Assembly: GCA_947481575.1 (NCBI GenBank) | Contig: CANKGV010000002.1 | Span: 62,001 to 126,000, forward strand | Source of the DNA: Alphaproteobacteria bacterium | Lineage (GTDB): Bacteria; Pseudomonadota; Alphaproteobacteria; UBA2966; CAIVPW01 | Direction: 5' to 3' | DNA length: 64,000 bases | Shown here: positions 1 through 9,193 of the stretch, piece after piece | Position numbering within the stretch: position 1 is the stretch's first letter | Layout: each line of letters begins with the position of its first letter | Program-made: the position numbers and the translations under genes | Notes under the pieces: model-generated | Databases searched by the model: none | The model's input: the letters and a program-made list of their open reading frames with translations, nothing else | Told to the model about the DNA's origin: nothing

Positions 1-2580
1 GTCGTCACCGCGTAGCAGCAGGTACTCGCCGGCAAAGAACTCCGCGCCTGCCTTGGCCTCCGCCTCGGTACCCGCCGCCGTCACTGCGGCCTCCAGGCCC
101 AGGTCGCCACGGTACAGCGCCGTCATCGCCCCCGGCCAGTGCCCCTTGTCGCTGGCCGCCACTTGTTGCACCGGCGCCGTCCCCGCCCGGCTTGCCGCCA
201 CGTGGGCCCACAAGTCCCACCGCGCCGCCTGCTGCGGGTCCAGCTTCGCCGCCATGGCAAAGTCCGGTGTGGCCTCCGAGAACTTGCCCAGGGCAAAGTT
301 CAGGCTCGCCCGCTCCACATAGGCGCGGGCATAGCCGGCATCGAGCGTGATGGCGCGGTTCAGGTCCGCCAGCGCCGCATCCGCCTGCCCCGTGTGCGCC
401 AGCGCCACGCCCCGGTTGAAGGTCGCCCGGGCATTGCCCGGCTCCATGCCCAGCACCACGGTGAACTCAGCGATCGCATCCTGGGTGCGCCCACTCTGGT
501 ACAGCGTCACCGCCCGCTGGCTGCGCCCCGCCGTGTCCTTCGGCGCCATCGCCACCGCCCGGTCGAAGTCGGCCAACGCCTCGTCGGTGCGCCCCAACTG
601 GTGCAGTGCACTGCCCCGGGCGAAGCGCGCCTCGGCAGAATTCGGGTCCCGCTGCAGCGCCGCATTCAGGTCGCCCAGCGCCGCCGGATAGTCCCGCGCG
701 CCGAGGTACGCGACCGCCCGATTGATCCGCGCCTCGTCCGCCGCCGGCGTGCGCGTCAGCACCGCCGTGAAGTCGGCAATCGCATAGTCGAACCGGCCCG
801 CGCTGAGGTACGCCATGCCGCGCTCCGAGACCGCGTCGGTGTTGGCGGGATCGAGCCGGATGGCTTCATTCAGATCGGCGGTCGCGGCATCGCCCTGGCC
901 CGCCGCCCGCAGCGCGCGCGCACGGCCCAGATAGGCTGCGGCATTGGCCGGCGCGGCCGCGATCACCTTGGAGAAGTCCGCCGCCGCTTCCTTCGCCTGC
1001 CCAAGAGCCAGCAACACCGTCGCGCGCTCGCCGTTCGCGATCGTCCCGGCGCCGTTGGCGATGGCCGCGTCATAGTCTGTCAGCGCGCGCGGATACTCCC
1101 GCATCGCGGCCAGCAAGTTGGCGCGGCGGTACAGCGCTTCCGCCGACTTTGGCGTCAGGCGGACGGTTGCATCCAGGTCGGTCAGGGCATCGCGCACCGC
1201 CCCCATCCGGATGCGCGCCACCGCCCGGTTGAGCAGGCTGCCCGCATCGTTACCGTCCAGTGCGATCGCCTTCGTGAGGTCGGCTATCGCTTCTTCATTC
1301 TGCCCGCCGCGCAACTGGATCGCGCCCCGCTCAGCGAACGCGCGGCCAAGTTTAGGGTCGGCGGCAATGGCGCGGTTCAGATCAGCCAGCGCGTCGGCGG
1401 TGCGCCCCTGCAAACGGTACGCGACCGCGCGGCCCACCAGAGCGCTGGTATTGTCGGGCGCGGTCCGCAACGCACGGGTGTACCCATCGGTCGCGTCGGT
1501 GGTCTGCCCCAAGCGGCCGAGCGCAGCAGCCCGGTTCACCTCGGCATCGCTGAGCTTCGGGTTCAGGGCGAGCGCCTGGTCATAGTCGGCGACCGCTTCC
1601 TTCAGTTGGCCCGCGTCGAGGCGAAGGTTGCCGCGCGCCAAATAGGCATCGGGCAGCTTTGGGTCGATCTTCAGCGCCGCATCGATGTCGGCCAGCGCGT
1701 CATCCGGTTTCAGCAGGCCGCGCTTGGCAAGCGCACGCCCAACGAACGCTTCCGCATAGTCCGGCTTGTTCTTGATGGCTTCGTCGAACGCCTCGATGGC
1801 CCACGCATAGCTCTTCTGGATCACCCAGATCCGGCCGCGCTGGTAGTAGCCTTCGGCAAACGTCGGATCGAGGCGTACGGCCATCATGAAGTCGGCGTCG
1901 GCACGGTCCCAGATCTGCGCCTGCTGAAAGCCAAGGCCGCGGTTGAACGCGGCGGCGGCGTCGTTGGGCTTCAGTCGCATCACCGCCGCGAAGTCCGGCA
2001 CTGCCTTGGGCGGGTTGTTCTGTGCCAGGTAAGCGAAGCCGCGGTTGGTGAGAGCGACGGTGTCGCGCGGGTCGGACGTGATCAGTGCATCGTAGGTGGC
2101 GACGGCCGCATCGACATCACCGCGACCGAATTGGATTTGCGCTAGCGCGTGACGAACTGTGCGGTCGGTCGGGTTGAGCGCGAGCGCCTTGTTGATGTCG
2201 GACAGGGCTTCGTCGGAGCGGCCCAACTGCTGCAAGGCGATGCCGCGGCCGGCCCAGGCGGGGGCATAGTCGCGGTTGATCGCGACCGCGGCGCTGAAGT
2301 CGCCTGCGGCGAGGGCGAACTGACGGGTCGCACTGTAGGCGGCGCCACGGTTGGACAGTGCCACCGCCAAGCCCTCCGGCGCCAACTCGCCGGACTTGAT
2401 TGCTAGTGTGAACGCGCGAATCGCCTCAGCCGCATCGTTCCTCTGGAGAGCAGCAAGACCGGCTTCGGTATCCTGGACCGCTGCGCCCCATGCCGGCGCG
2501 CCGAGACCGGCAACCACGCCCGCCGCGAGCACGGCGCCGAGGGCGCCACGCCGCAGGTCAGCGTTGGCGCGCATAGACAT
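1..2580 (-). CDS. Exported TPR-repeat protein (C-terminus cut by window edge)
   Basis: Read on the minus strand from an ATG at 2580, an uninterrupted frame of 860 codons runs off the left edge. The first ~30 residues (MSMRANADLRRG then a hydrophobic Ala/Gly/Val stretch ending in APAWGA) look like a signal peptide. About 21 consecutive ~34-residue TPR units follow, each with the NRG...Y..G....A..D...A..L.P pattern. The last visible residues (GEYLLLRGDD) resemble the end of other periplasmic TPR proteins, so little is missing. The start overlaps the upstream TPR gene by 23 nt (a second in-frame ATG at 2574 is possible), so the two are probably co-translated. TPR arrays are protein-binding scaffolds; the partner is not evident. 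A long open frame on the opposite strand is a codon-bias shadow. Confidence 0.88.
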   Translation of the reverse strand, partial: MSMRANADLRRGALGAVLAAGVVAGLGAPAWGAAVQDTEAGLAALQRNDAAEAIRAFTLAIKSGELAPEGLAVALSNRGAAYSATRQFALAAGDFSAAVAINRDYAPAWAGRGIALQQLGRSDEALSDINKALALNPTDRTVRHALAQIQFGRGDVDAAVATYDALITSDPRDTVALTNRGFAYLAQNNPPKAVPDFAAVMRLKPNDAAAAFNRGLGFQQAQIWDRADADFMMAVRLDPTFAEGYYQRGRIWVIQKSYAWAIEAFDEAIKNKPDYAEAFVGRALAKRGLLKPDDALADIDAALKIDPKLPDAYLARGNLRLDAGQLKEAVADYDQALALNPKLSDAEVNRAAALGRLGQTTDATDGYTRALRTAPDNTSALVGRAVAYRLQGRTADALADLNRAIAADPKLGRAFAERGAIQLRGGQNEEAIADLTKAIALDGNDAGSLLNRAVARIRMGAVRDALTDLDATVRLTPKSAEALYRRANLLAAMREYPRALTDYDAAIANGAGTIANGERATVLLALGQAKEAAADFSKVIAAAPANAAAYLGRARALRAAGQGDAATADLNEAIRLDPANTDAVSERGMAYLSAGRFDYAIADFTAVLTRTPAADEARINRAVAYLGARDYPAALGDLNAALQRDPNSAEARFARGSALHQLGRTDEALADFDRAVAMAPKDTAGRSQRAVTLYQSGRTQDAIAEFTVVLGMEPGNARATFNRGVALAHTGQADAALADLNRAITLDAGYARAYVERASLNFALGKFSEATPDFAMAAKLDPQQAARWDLWAHVAASRAGTAPVQQVAASDKGHWPGAMTALYRGDLGLEAAVTAAGTEAEAKAGAEFFAGEYLLLRGDD

Positions 2581-3259
2581 CGGCGATCCGCGCGGATTCG
2601 GCCGCGGCGGCATCGGCCTCGGCGGTGCGGCCCAGGCTGCGCAGCAACTGTGCATAGCCCGCATAGGAGATCGAAATGCGTAGATGGTCTGGTCCCAGCG
2701 CGACCGCCCAATCCTTGGCGATCTGCGGCCACAGCTTGGCGCCCTCTTCACCGCGCCCGACCTCACCGAGTGCGGCGGCATAGTCTTCGCGCACGGCGAC
2801 TGTGTAGGGGTCGAACTCGCCGATATTGGCCTTGGCTAGTTCGATGGCGCGCTTGTAGGTTGCGACCATCGGATCCGCGCTCTTCATGTCGCGGTACACG
2901 CCCGCGATCAGGTTGACGGTGATCGCGAGGTTGGGATCCTTTGGGTCGGCCTTGCGCTGCATTGCTTCAAGCCGCATGCCGAACGCGAGTGCCGCGTCGT
3001 AATGGCCCATGCCCCGCTCGATCGAGAAGCTGTTCAGAACGCTGGTCTGCAGGCGGTCGTCGCCGGGTTTGAAGTTCTTTTCCGCGATCGCTAGGGCCGC
3101 ATTGGCTTCGGCGGCGGCGATGTCCATCTGCGCCAGGCCGTAGGCCTTTACCGCAGCGCGCGTATGCGTATCCCACTGTTCGCCGACGTCTTGCGCGCTT
3201 GCCACCGGAACTGCGGCGAACAGCATAGCAACGGCAGCCAAAACCGCCCGATACCCCAT
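2558..3259 (-). CDS. Small exported TPR-like protein
   Basis: A 233-residue protein when started at ATG 3259; the frame is open further upstream but this start puts a clean signal peptide (MGYRAVLAAVAMLFAAVPVASA, cleavage after ASA) at the N-terminus. The mature part is helical with TPR-like units (ALAIAEKNF, YDAALAFG, YKRAIELAKAN, GYAQLLRSLGRTAEADAAAAE). It lies directly ahead of the large TPR protein and overlaps it, so both are likely parts of one periplasmic assembly. No catalytic motif is seen; function unknown. Confidence 0.8.
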   Translation of the reverse strand: MGYRAVLAAVAMLFAAVPVASAQDVGEQWDTHTRAAVKAYGLAQMDIAAAEANAALAIAEKNFKPGDDRLQTSVLNSFSIERGMGHYDAALAFGMRLEAMQRKADPKDPNLAITVNLIAGVYRDMKSADPMVATYKRAIELAKANIGEFDPYTVAVREDYAAALGEVGRGEEGAKLWPQIAKDWAVALGPDHLRISISYAGYAQLLRSLGRTAEADAAAAESARIADVYARQR

Positions 3260-3362
3260 GTCCACTCCCAATGCGACCGGACCAGCTAACGGGCCCAGGT
3301 TATAGCCAATCGCAGCCAGCGTCACAAAAGCTGCAGCGGGGCGCCGCCGCCTGGGGTTGGGC

Positions 3363-4334
3363 CTACTCGGCGGCGGCCTTGCCTGCGGTGGCGTCCGCGT
3401 GAGCCGCCAGGAAGTGCTGCGCTTCCAGGGCCGCCATGCACCCGGTGCCGGCGGCCGTAACTGCCTGCCGAAACACGGGATCCTGAACGTCGCCGGCCGC
3501 GAACACACCCGGCACCGAGGTCTTGGTCGAGCCCGGCTTGGTGACGATATAGCCCGACGGGTCGATATCGAGCTGTCCGCGGAACAACTGCGTCGCCGGG
3601 TCGTGGCCGATCGCGACGAACACGCCGTGGACGCTGATATCCCGCGGCGCGCCAGTCTTGAGGTTGCGCACGCGGATGCCGCTTACTCCCGGAGGGCTGG
3701 TGGTGCCCAGCACTTCTTCCAGTGCGGAGTCCCACACCACTTCCACCTTGGGGTGGGCGAACAAGCGCTGCTGCAGGATGTTTTCCGCCCGCAAGCTGTC
3801 GCGGCGGTGGATAAGCGTCACCTTGCTGGCGAACCCGGTCAGGTACAGTGCGTCTTCCACCGCAGTGTTGCCGCCGCCGATCACAGCAACCTCGCGCTGC
3901 TTGTAAAAGAAGCCGTCGCAGGTGGCGCAGCCCGACACCCCGAAGCCTTTGAATTTTTCCTCGGTGGGCAGTCCGAGCCAGCGCGCCTGGGCACCGGTGG
4001 CGATGATCACCACATCGCCTGAATAGCGGTCCCCGGTATCGCCGACTGCGACGAACGGGCGATGCTTCAGATCGATCGAGACGATCGTGTCTTGCAGCAT
4101 GCGAGTACCCACGTGTTTCGCCTGGGCCTCCATCTGCTGCATGAGCCATGGGCCCTGGATCACATCGGCAAAGCCGGGGTAGTTCTCGACGTCGGTGGTG
4201 GTGGTCATCTGGCCGCCGGCCTGCATACCTGCCACCAACAGCGGATCGAGGCCGGCACGCGCCGCATAGATTCCCGCGGTATATCCGGCAGGACCCGAGC
4301 CGATAATCAGTACTCGTGTGTGATGGTCGGCCAT
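3363..4334 (-). CDS. trxB: Thioredoxin reductase (NADPH)
   Basis: 323 residues, the normal length for the low-Mr bacterial enzyme that reduces thioredoxin with NADPH through FAD and a redox disulfide. Visible: FAD-binding GSGPAG at residues 12-17, AGGQMTTTTDVENYPGF, the active-site CATC at 136-139, the NADPH-binding GGGNTAVE around 153-160, and the C-terminal FAAGDVQDP FAD motif. Cytosolic. The downstream neighbour is the TPR pair and the upstream one the ELM1/oxygenase unit, with 75 nt before the ATG. trxB close to an Lrp gene and greA is a common alphaproteobacterial arrangement. The tail carries a short Ala-rich extension. Confidence 0.97.
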   Translation of the reverse strand: MADHHTRVLIIGSGPAGYTAGIYAARAGLDPLLVAGMQAGGQMTTTTDVENYPGFADVIQGPWLMQQMEAQAKHVGTRMLQDTIVSIDLKHRPFVAVGDTGDRYSGDVVIIATGAQARWLGLPTEEKFKGFGVSGCATCDGFFYKQREVAVIGGGNTAVEDALYLTGFASKVTLIHRRDSLRAENILQQRLFAHPKVEVVWDSALEEVLGTTSPPGVSGIRVRNLKTGAPRDISVHGVFVAIGHDPATQLFRGQLDIDPSGYIVTKPGSTKTSVPGVFAAGDVQDPVFRQAVTAAGTGCMAALEAQHFLAAHADATAGKAAAE

Positions 4335-4409
4335 GACAAGGCACCCCAGAAACGTGGAAGCCCTATTTAGGTGCAGGGCCCCACCGGTGCAAGCACATCG
4401 CCCGGAGTG

Positions 4410-6317
4410 TCAGAACCCGAACATGTGATCGAGCGAGAAGGCTTTCGCGCTGACGAGGCCGTGATACCCGAACAGCCTGCACGTGCTGTCGCGGATCAGT
4501 ACCGAAGCGCCTGCGCCAGCTTTGGCCCGCGCTGATGCGTCGAACACTTCGGAGTAGCGCCACAGGAGCGACCCCCCGCACGCGATCGAAACATGCTCGG
4601 AAGCCACTTCGCGGCCGTCGGCGGCGATCAGTTGCAATGTGGTGTCGGAATGGGCGTGCCACTGCCGGGATGCGGGGTAGGTGAGGTGGCACATCGTCTC
4701 CAGTGGTTCCGGCCCAAGGCGCAGGAACAGGCGCGTGCTTAGCCCCGGGGGCCCCCCGGTATAGGACTGCGGTTCATCCTTGTAGATGGTGAGCGTATTG
4801 AACACGTGTGCGCCGAAGCTGGTCTCGGCGATGTGACCGGTCTCGCGGTCTTCGTAGCGCGCGATAGCGTGCAGCCAACCGTCGGCCCCGCCGCCATCCT
4901 GAAAATCGTAGACGAGTTCGATATGGCCATAGCCGTCCTCCAGCCCTGCGCCAGCCAGCAATTCGTCGGCGTCGATTAGGGTGCGGTGGCCACGCGCGAG
5001 CTTGCCCAGGAACTTGCGCGTTACTTCGCGGCCCCGCACGTCCGCCACGATTACGGCAATGGGCATATCCTTTTGTCCGCGCGCCATGGGCGTCGGCAGT
5101 ACGGTCGTGCGGTAGCGGGCCACGGGCAGCAATGGCATCGGCAGAATGAAGCCCTTGCCGAGTAGTGGCTCTAGCCGCGGAATCTGCGGATCGGGCAAGA
5201 GGTCTGTGCGCTCCACGTTGGCATGCGCCATGCGCGTGCGGCCGCGGCGTTCGATCTCGTACCGCGGGCGCACGAAATAGCGCCCGGCGGTTACTTCCAA
5301 CTGTGCTGGCCACTTGACGCCGGGTAGAAGCGCGCCAGCATCCAGCGCCACCGTGCCGAACGGCGGCACGGCCACCGGGAATCGTACGGACTTGCGGCCA
5401 CCCATGACGCCAAGCGCGATCTCGTTGGCCGGGATCGTCATGGGGTGCGCGTTCTGAACCCACAGCGTCACACGCTCGCCCCGCGCAGGTGCGGGCAGGC
5501 CGGCATAGTAGTCGGCGGGCCAGGCGTTGGCGTCGTGGGTCGCCGACAGCACCGTGGCATCGTCGCCATAGGTGTCGAGTGCATACTTAACGACCTCGTG
5601 GCCTTTGATCCGCAATGCATGGACAAACAGCGAGCCCGTGAACTCGGGCAAGCCGAAGCGGGCGCGCACTTCGCGGCTGTCGATGGTGAGCGTGCCGCCC
5701 GCAGGTGGCAGGGGCTCGTTCCAAGTGGCGAGTTCGACACCGGTTTCGTCGAACAGGCACAGCCACAGACCGGGGTCCGTCGCGCCGTAACCGCTCCAAT
5801 AGTTGGCCGTGCGCAGGGCTGTGTGGTGTCCGCCGCTCTCCCGCAGGAACGCGAAGTTGGTGGCAAAGTTCAGCGGGTCGGTATAGCGGCGCGGGTTGCT
5901 CAGCCATGAGTCGGGCAGGCGGATGTCGTCGAAGCTGCGGATCGGCGTGTCGCCGACCAGAACACGCAGGCGCTCGATGGTCCGTTTGGCGTCGAAGGCC
6001 GCTACAAATATCGTCGCCGCACCGGCGCGACCGATCTCGGTCACGCTCTCGACTGCGGCGCCCAGGATCGTGCGGCCAACGTCTTCGGCGTGTTGCGTGA
6101 ACACGCCCGCCAGGGCGCACTGACTCAAGTCGTAAAACGTATCGAAGTGCGCGGAGCCGTTGTCGACGTCGAGTACCGCGACTTTGCCACGGGCCGCCAT
6201 TTCGGCAACCAACGCCCGCGCCTTTGGCGCGGACACCGGGTGGCCCAGTGCCTTGAACAAGGACGTGCCGAAATGGCGTGCCCCGTCGTGGCGGAAAGTG
6301 TCGATCTGTAAGGCCAT
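4410..6317 (-). CDS. Conserved-looking 635-residue protein of unknown function
   Basis: Not recognised. The start at ATG 6317 is chosen because it lies one base after the stop of the oxygenase gene (TAG-C-ATG), i.e. tight translational coupling. There is no signal peptide or membrane segment. The N-terminal ~110 residues begin a possible alpha/beta fold (AARGKVAVLDVDNG, then AATIFVAAFDAKR). The rest is rich in short beta-strand patterns (GLWLCLFDETGVELATW, PVAVPPFGTVALDAG, ITIDSREV-like, GHIELVYDFQD), suggesting one or more beta-sandwich domains. Conserved-type histidines occur at GGHHTA, GAHVFN and YHGLVSAK. The neighbours are a 2OG oxygenase and an ELM1-like protein, so a role in the same modification or glycoconjugate pathway is plausible but inferred. 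Confidence 0.75.
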   Translation of the reverse strand: MALQIDTFRHDGARHFGTSLFKALGHPVSAPKARALVAEMAARGKVAVLDVDNGSAHFDTFYDLSQCALAGVFTQHAEDVGRTILGAAVESVTEIGRAGAATIFVAAFDAKRTIERLRVLVGDTPIRSFDDIRLPDSWLSNPRRYTDPLNFATNFAFLRESGGHHTALRTANYWSGYGATDPGLWLCLFDETGVELATWNEPLPPAGGTLTIDSREVRARFGLPEFTGSLFVHALRIKGHEVVKYALDTYGDDATVLSATHDANAWPADYYAGLPAPARGERVTLWVQNAHPMTIPANEIALGVMGGRKSVRFPVAVPPFGTVALDAGALLPGVKWPAQLEVTAGRYFVRPRYEIERRGRTRMAHANVERTDLLPDPQIPRLEPLLGKGFILPMPLLPVARYRTTVLPTPMARGQKDMPIAVIVADVRGREVTRKFLGKLARGHRTLIDADELLAGAGLEDGYGHIELVYDFQDGGGADGWLHAIARYEDRETGHIAETSFGAHVFNTLTIYKDEPQSYTGGPPGLSTRLFLRLGPEPLETMCHLTYPASRQWHAHSDTTLQLIAADGREVASEHVSIACGGSLLWRYSEVFDASARAKAGAGASVLIRDSTCRLFGYHGLVSAKAFSLDHMFGF

Positions 6318-6318
6318 G

Positions 6319-6945
6319 CTACGCGAACGGTACGAATTGCTTGATGCGGGCCGAGAAGCGATGCCGTGCTTCCTCACGGTCGCGCGAAGCCGCGTCGGTC
6401 ATCCAGTTCATTTGAATCGCCCGGCGCTCGCCGATGAATGGCTCGTGGCCATGGAACGAGCGCTCAGACCGACGGAACAGCAGAAGCGTTCCTGCCACCG
6501 GCGGAATCTCGGCAGCGTAGTCGGATAGGTTGGTGGCGCTGCGCAGCACCCGCAAGCGCCCGCCGCCCGCTTCCCAACTGGAGTTCAGGTACAGGAGTAG
6601 GGTTACGACCTTGTCGAGCGAGTCGGTGTGGATCTTGCCGTCCTTCATTGCGCACCGGCCACGTACGGTGAACAGCTTGGGAAGGCCGGCGAGCGCTACA
6701 CCGAACTTTGCCGCGACGATGGCCTCGAACTTCGGCCCCTCCAGTTCGCCCAGCAGGTCGGTGAACGCGGCCCCGTAGCGGAGTACCGAGAGCGGAAACA
6801 GACCGTGTTTCCGGATCGGCGGGAAGTCACGGGTGACCGCATCGCGTGATTCGGCGCGGATGAATCCGGGCACAATCATGTGGTCGTACGGCTCGCGGGT
6901 GAGCGGCGTGGCGTCCAGGGCGGGGAGGTCGAGAATGGGCATCAT
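6319..6945 (-). CDS. 2-oxoglutarate/Fe(II) oxygenase-like protein
   Basis: 208 residues from ATG 6945, whose ATGA overlaps the stop of the ELM1-like gene by 4 nt. The jelly-roll facial-triad pattern is visible: HTDS (H and D of HxD) around residue 110, then a distal His in SFHGHEP, followed about 10 residues later by RRAIQMNW, whose Arg would bind 2-oxoglutarate. The family usually hydroxylates peptides, lipids or small molecules. The product fits the PKHD/SM-20-like subgroup by length and motif spacing. The substrate is unknown; the tight coupling with flanking genes makes a shared pathway likely. Confidence 0.8.
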   Translation of the reverse strand: MMPILDLPALDATPLTREPYDHMIVPGFIRAESRDAVTRDFPPIRKHGLFPLSVLRYGAAFTDLLGELEGPKFEAIVAAKFGVALAGLPKLFTVRGRCAMKDGKIHTDSLDKVVTLLLYLNSSWEAGGGRLRVLRSATNLSDYAAEIPPVAGTLLLFRRSERSFHGHEPFIGERRAIQMNWMTDAASRDREEARHRFSARIKQFVPFA

Positions 6946-7922
6946 TCTACGGGTTGGGTCGCGGGCGGCAACTCTAGTCGCCGCCGTACCTCGGCGGCAA
7001 CGACGGCGGTATCGTCGAGCGGCGGGTAGGTCCATCGTTCTAGCTTGCCTGCGAACGTGCGGGTGATGCCTTCGTCACGCAGGCCTTGGTGGAACGCTCT
7101 GAACTTGGCGGACCCGCCGGGCAGCTCGAATACGTACACGGGTTTGCCGGTACTCGCTGCCTCGGAGACCATCGAAACGGAGTCGCCGGTGACGACAATG
7201 GCATCGGCCAGCCCCAAGTACCCGAAGTAGGGGTTGGGGCCGGTGCCATCCCAGATGACCGCCGGCAGGCCGGCCAAGCGATCGCGCAAGATGCGTTCGT
7301 TCTCTGCCCCAGTGCGCCGGGAGGGTGTAACCAGGAGCGCCGCACCCTGGCCGGTCAACGCCCGCAAACCGTCGGCCAACTTGCTGATCGCAGTTGCATC
7401 GAGTCGGTACGAGCGGTTGCTCCCACCGATCAGCACCGCCACGAGTGGGCGGGGCAGATGACCGACCGACCCAGCGAACTCGCGCGCAGCGGCGGCGAGA
7501 CGCTCGGCCGTCACGCGATGCAGTGCACCGCGCGTGGACACCACATTGGGACCGCTGAGGCGGTCGTGGCGGGGCGGAACCACTAGGTCGAAACGACTCA
7601 GGCCCGTGCCGGGGTTCTGGATCTGGACAGCGAAGGTTTGTCCGTGGCTGGCGGCCTGGATCGCCAACGCCGGTGCCACGCTGGCCCGTCCGGTGGCGAT
7701 CAGCAGGCGTGGCCACGGGGGCAGTAGCGGGTCCCCTGACGCCGCGATGGCCGCGAGGGGCGCTATCCAGAGGGACGGCGGCAAAAAGCGCCAGGGGAAT
7801 AGCACCTGGATGCGCTTCACTATGGTGGGTAGCCCGACTGCCTCGGCGAGCCCACGGCACTGGTTTTCCATGCCAGGCTTGCCGTCGGTGACCACCCAGC
7901 ACGTCCCATCGGCGCGCGTCAC
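6942..7922 (-). CDS. Mitochondrial-fission ELM1-family protein (GT-B-like)
   Basis: The start CWVVTDGKPGMENQ is the hallmark of the bacterial ELM1/COG3660 family. Other visible motifs are VLIGGSNRSYRLD, LLVTPSRRTG, FGYLGLADAIVVTGDSVSMVSEA and GKPVYVFEL, the arrangement of a GT-B glycosyltransferase fold related to MurG. I chose GTG 7922 (AGGG 7 nt upstream); a GTG at 7964 would add 14 residues but lacks a ribosome site. Bacterial members have no firmly established reaction; nucleotide-sugar transfer is an inference from fold. It is the first gene of a three-gene unit and is divergent from the Lrp regulator. Confidence 0.82.
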   Translation of the reverse strand: MTRADGTCWVVTDGKPGMENQCRGLAEAVGLPTIVKRIQVLFPWRFLPPSLWIAPLAAIAASGDPLLPPWPRLLIATGRASVAPALAIQAASHGQTFAVQIQNPGTGLSRFDLVVPPRHDRLSGPNVVSTRGALHRVTAERLAAAAREFAGSVGHLPRPLVAVLIGGSNRSYRLDATAISKLADGLRALTGQGAALLVTPSRRTGAENERILRDRLAGLPAVIWDGTGPNPYFGYLGLADAIVVTGDSVSMVSEAASTGKPVYVFELPGGSAKFRAFHQGLRDEGITRTFAGKLERWTYPPLDDTAVVAAEVRRRLELPPATQPVE

Positions 7923-8126
7923 ATCCGCACCCTGGGCTGGACGAGCGTCCGCATTGCCAAGCACGGCGGCACTATGGGAGGGGGCAGGAGCGCTGACAAG
8001 GCGCTGAACGCCGCACTGGCCGCCCCCGGCCAGGGCCCAGGAGCCTCAGTGGAATCTTCGTTGCTGCCGTGAAATAATATTGCGCTAGGGTGCCGCCGGT
8101 AGGTTGGCCGGGCCAGCGGAGACAGC
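7923..8126. promoter_or_regulatory. Divergent intergenic region between ELM1-like gene and Lrp gene
   Basis: About 200 bp between the divergent starts (160 bp if the ELM1-like gene begins at 7964). It includes the only AT-rich patch nearby, GTGAAATAATATTGCG around 8070-8085, which is where a promoter for the Lrp gene would sit (TAATAT as a possible -10). An autoregulatory Lrp site is expected in such a divergent region, but I see no convincing palindrome. Confidence 0.35.
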
Positions 8127-8630
8127 ATGGGACGCGTACGACTCGACACCATCGACCGCAACATTCTTGCTGCACTGCAGGATGACGGCCGTATGACCAA
8201 CGTCGCTTTGTCGGAATCGGTCGGGATCTCGCCGCCACCGTGTTTGCGGCGCGTCCGTGCACTGGAGAAGGCCGGTTTCATCAAGGGCTACCACGCCCAG
8301 TTGGACTCCGCCGCGCTTGGGTTCGGCGTCACGGTGTTCGCCCAAGTGGGACTGCATAGCCAAGCGGAAACCGACCTGATGGAGTTCGAAAGCCGCGTGC
8401 GCGGCTGGCCGATGGTGCGCGAGTGCTACATGCTCGCGGGGGAGGTCGATTTCATCTTGAAGGTCGTCGCGGCGGATTGGGAGTCCTACCAGGGCTGGCT
8501 CACCAGCGAACTGGTGTCGGCTCCGAACGTCGCCCACGTGAAGAGCGCGCTGGCGATCCGCGCCAGCAAACAACTGCCAGGCGTACCGCTCGATGCCAGC
8601 CGAACCAACGGCGAGGACCGGCCTACTTGA
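8127..8630 (+). CDS. Lrp/AsnC family transcriptional regulator
   Basis: 167 residues, the standard size. The N-terminal winged HTH is evident ([50 protein letters not shown]), followed by the alpha/beta RAM effector domain ([28 protein letters not shown]) that binds amino acids in this family. It is likely a dimer/octamer DNA-binding regulator of amino-acid metabolism. It is divergent from the ELM1-like operon. Its stop overlaps the greA stop region tail to tail by 8 nt (8623-8630), so the two transcripts converge with no space for a terminator between them. Confidence 0.95.
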   Translation: MGRVRLDTIDRNILAALQDDGRMTNVALSESVGISPPPCLRRVRALEKAGFIKGYHAQLDSAALGFGVTVFAQVGLHSQAETDLMEFESRVRGWPMVRECYMLAGEVDFILKVVAADWESYQGWLTSELVSAPNVAHVKSALAIRASKQLPGVPLDASRTNGEDRPT

Positions 8631-9096
8631 ATTTGACCGACAGGATCTCGTAGGAGCGGGCCCCGCCGGGCGCAACGACCTCGACGGATTCGCCTTTCGC
8701 CTTGCCGATTAGCGCGCGCGCCAACGGCGAGGAAATCGACAACCGGCCGGCTTTGATATCGGACTCGTCGGCGCCGACAATCTGATAGGTAGCCTTCTCT
8801 TCGGTGTCTTCGTCGGCCAATACGACCGTGGCGCCAAACTTGATCTGGCTGCCCGACAGCTTCGCCGGCTCAATGACCTCGGCGCGGCGGGTCTTTTCTT
8901 CGAGTTCCGCAACGCGGCCCTCAATAAAGCTCTGGCGCTCTTTGGCTGCGTGATACTCGGCGTTCTCAGACAAGTCGCCATAGCCACGCGCCTCTTCAAT
9001 TGCGCGCACGACCGCAGGGCGTTCTTCGGTCTTGAGGCGCCGTAGCTCCTCGACCAGCTGCTCGAACCCCGTCCGGGTCATGGGAATCTTTTCCAT
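8623..9096 (-). CDS. greA: Transcription elongation factor GreA
   Basis: 157 residues, full length. The N-terminal coiled coil is clear, with the GreA signature [18 protein letters not shown] carrying the acidic tip residues that stimulate RNA cleavage in backtracked RNA polymerase. The FKBP-like C-terminal domain follows ([26 protein letters not shown]). It sits 97 nt downstream of carB on the same strand and probably shares its transcript. Tail-to-tail overlap with the Lrp gene. Confidence 0.97.
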   Translation of the reverse strand: MEKIPMTRTGFEQLVEELRRLKTEERPAVVRAIEEARGYGDLSENAEYHAAKERQSFIEGRVAELEEKTRRAEVIEPAKLSGSQIKFGATVVLADEDTEEKATYQIVGADESDIKAGRLSISSPLARALIGKAKGESVEVVAPGGARSYEILSVKFK

Positions 9097-9193
9097 TTAG
9101 TAGGCAGAGCTCCACAGGCCAGAAAGGACAGAACAGTTCGCCGCGCAGGGGCAGACCATTAGGGCCACCACCGCTTCGCGGACCACAAACGTC

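Noticed and set aside
139-2145. A 668-codon open frame on the plus strand opposite the large TPR gene
   Set aside because: Its product is Arg/Gly/Val-rich without domains, while the minus strand gives perfect TPR repeats. High-GC codon bias routinely opens the antisense frame.
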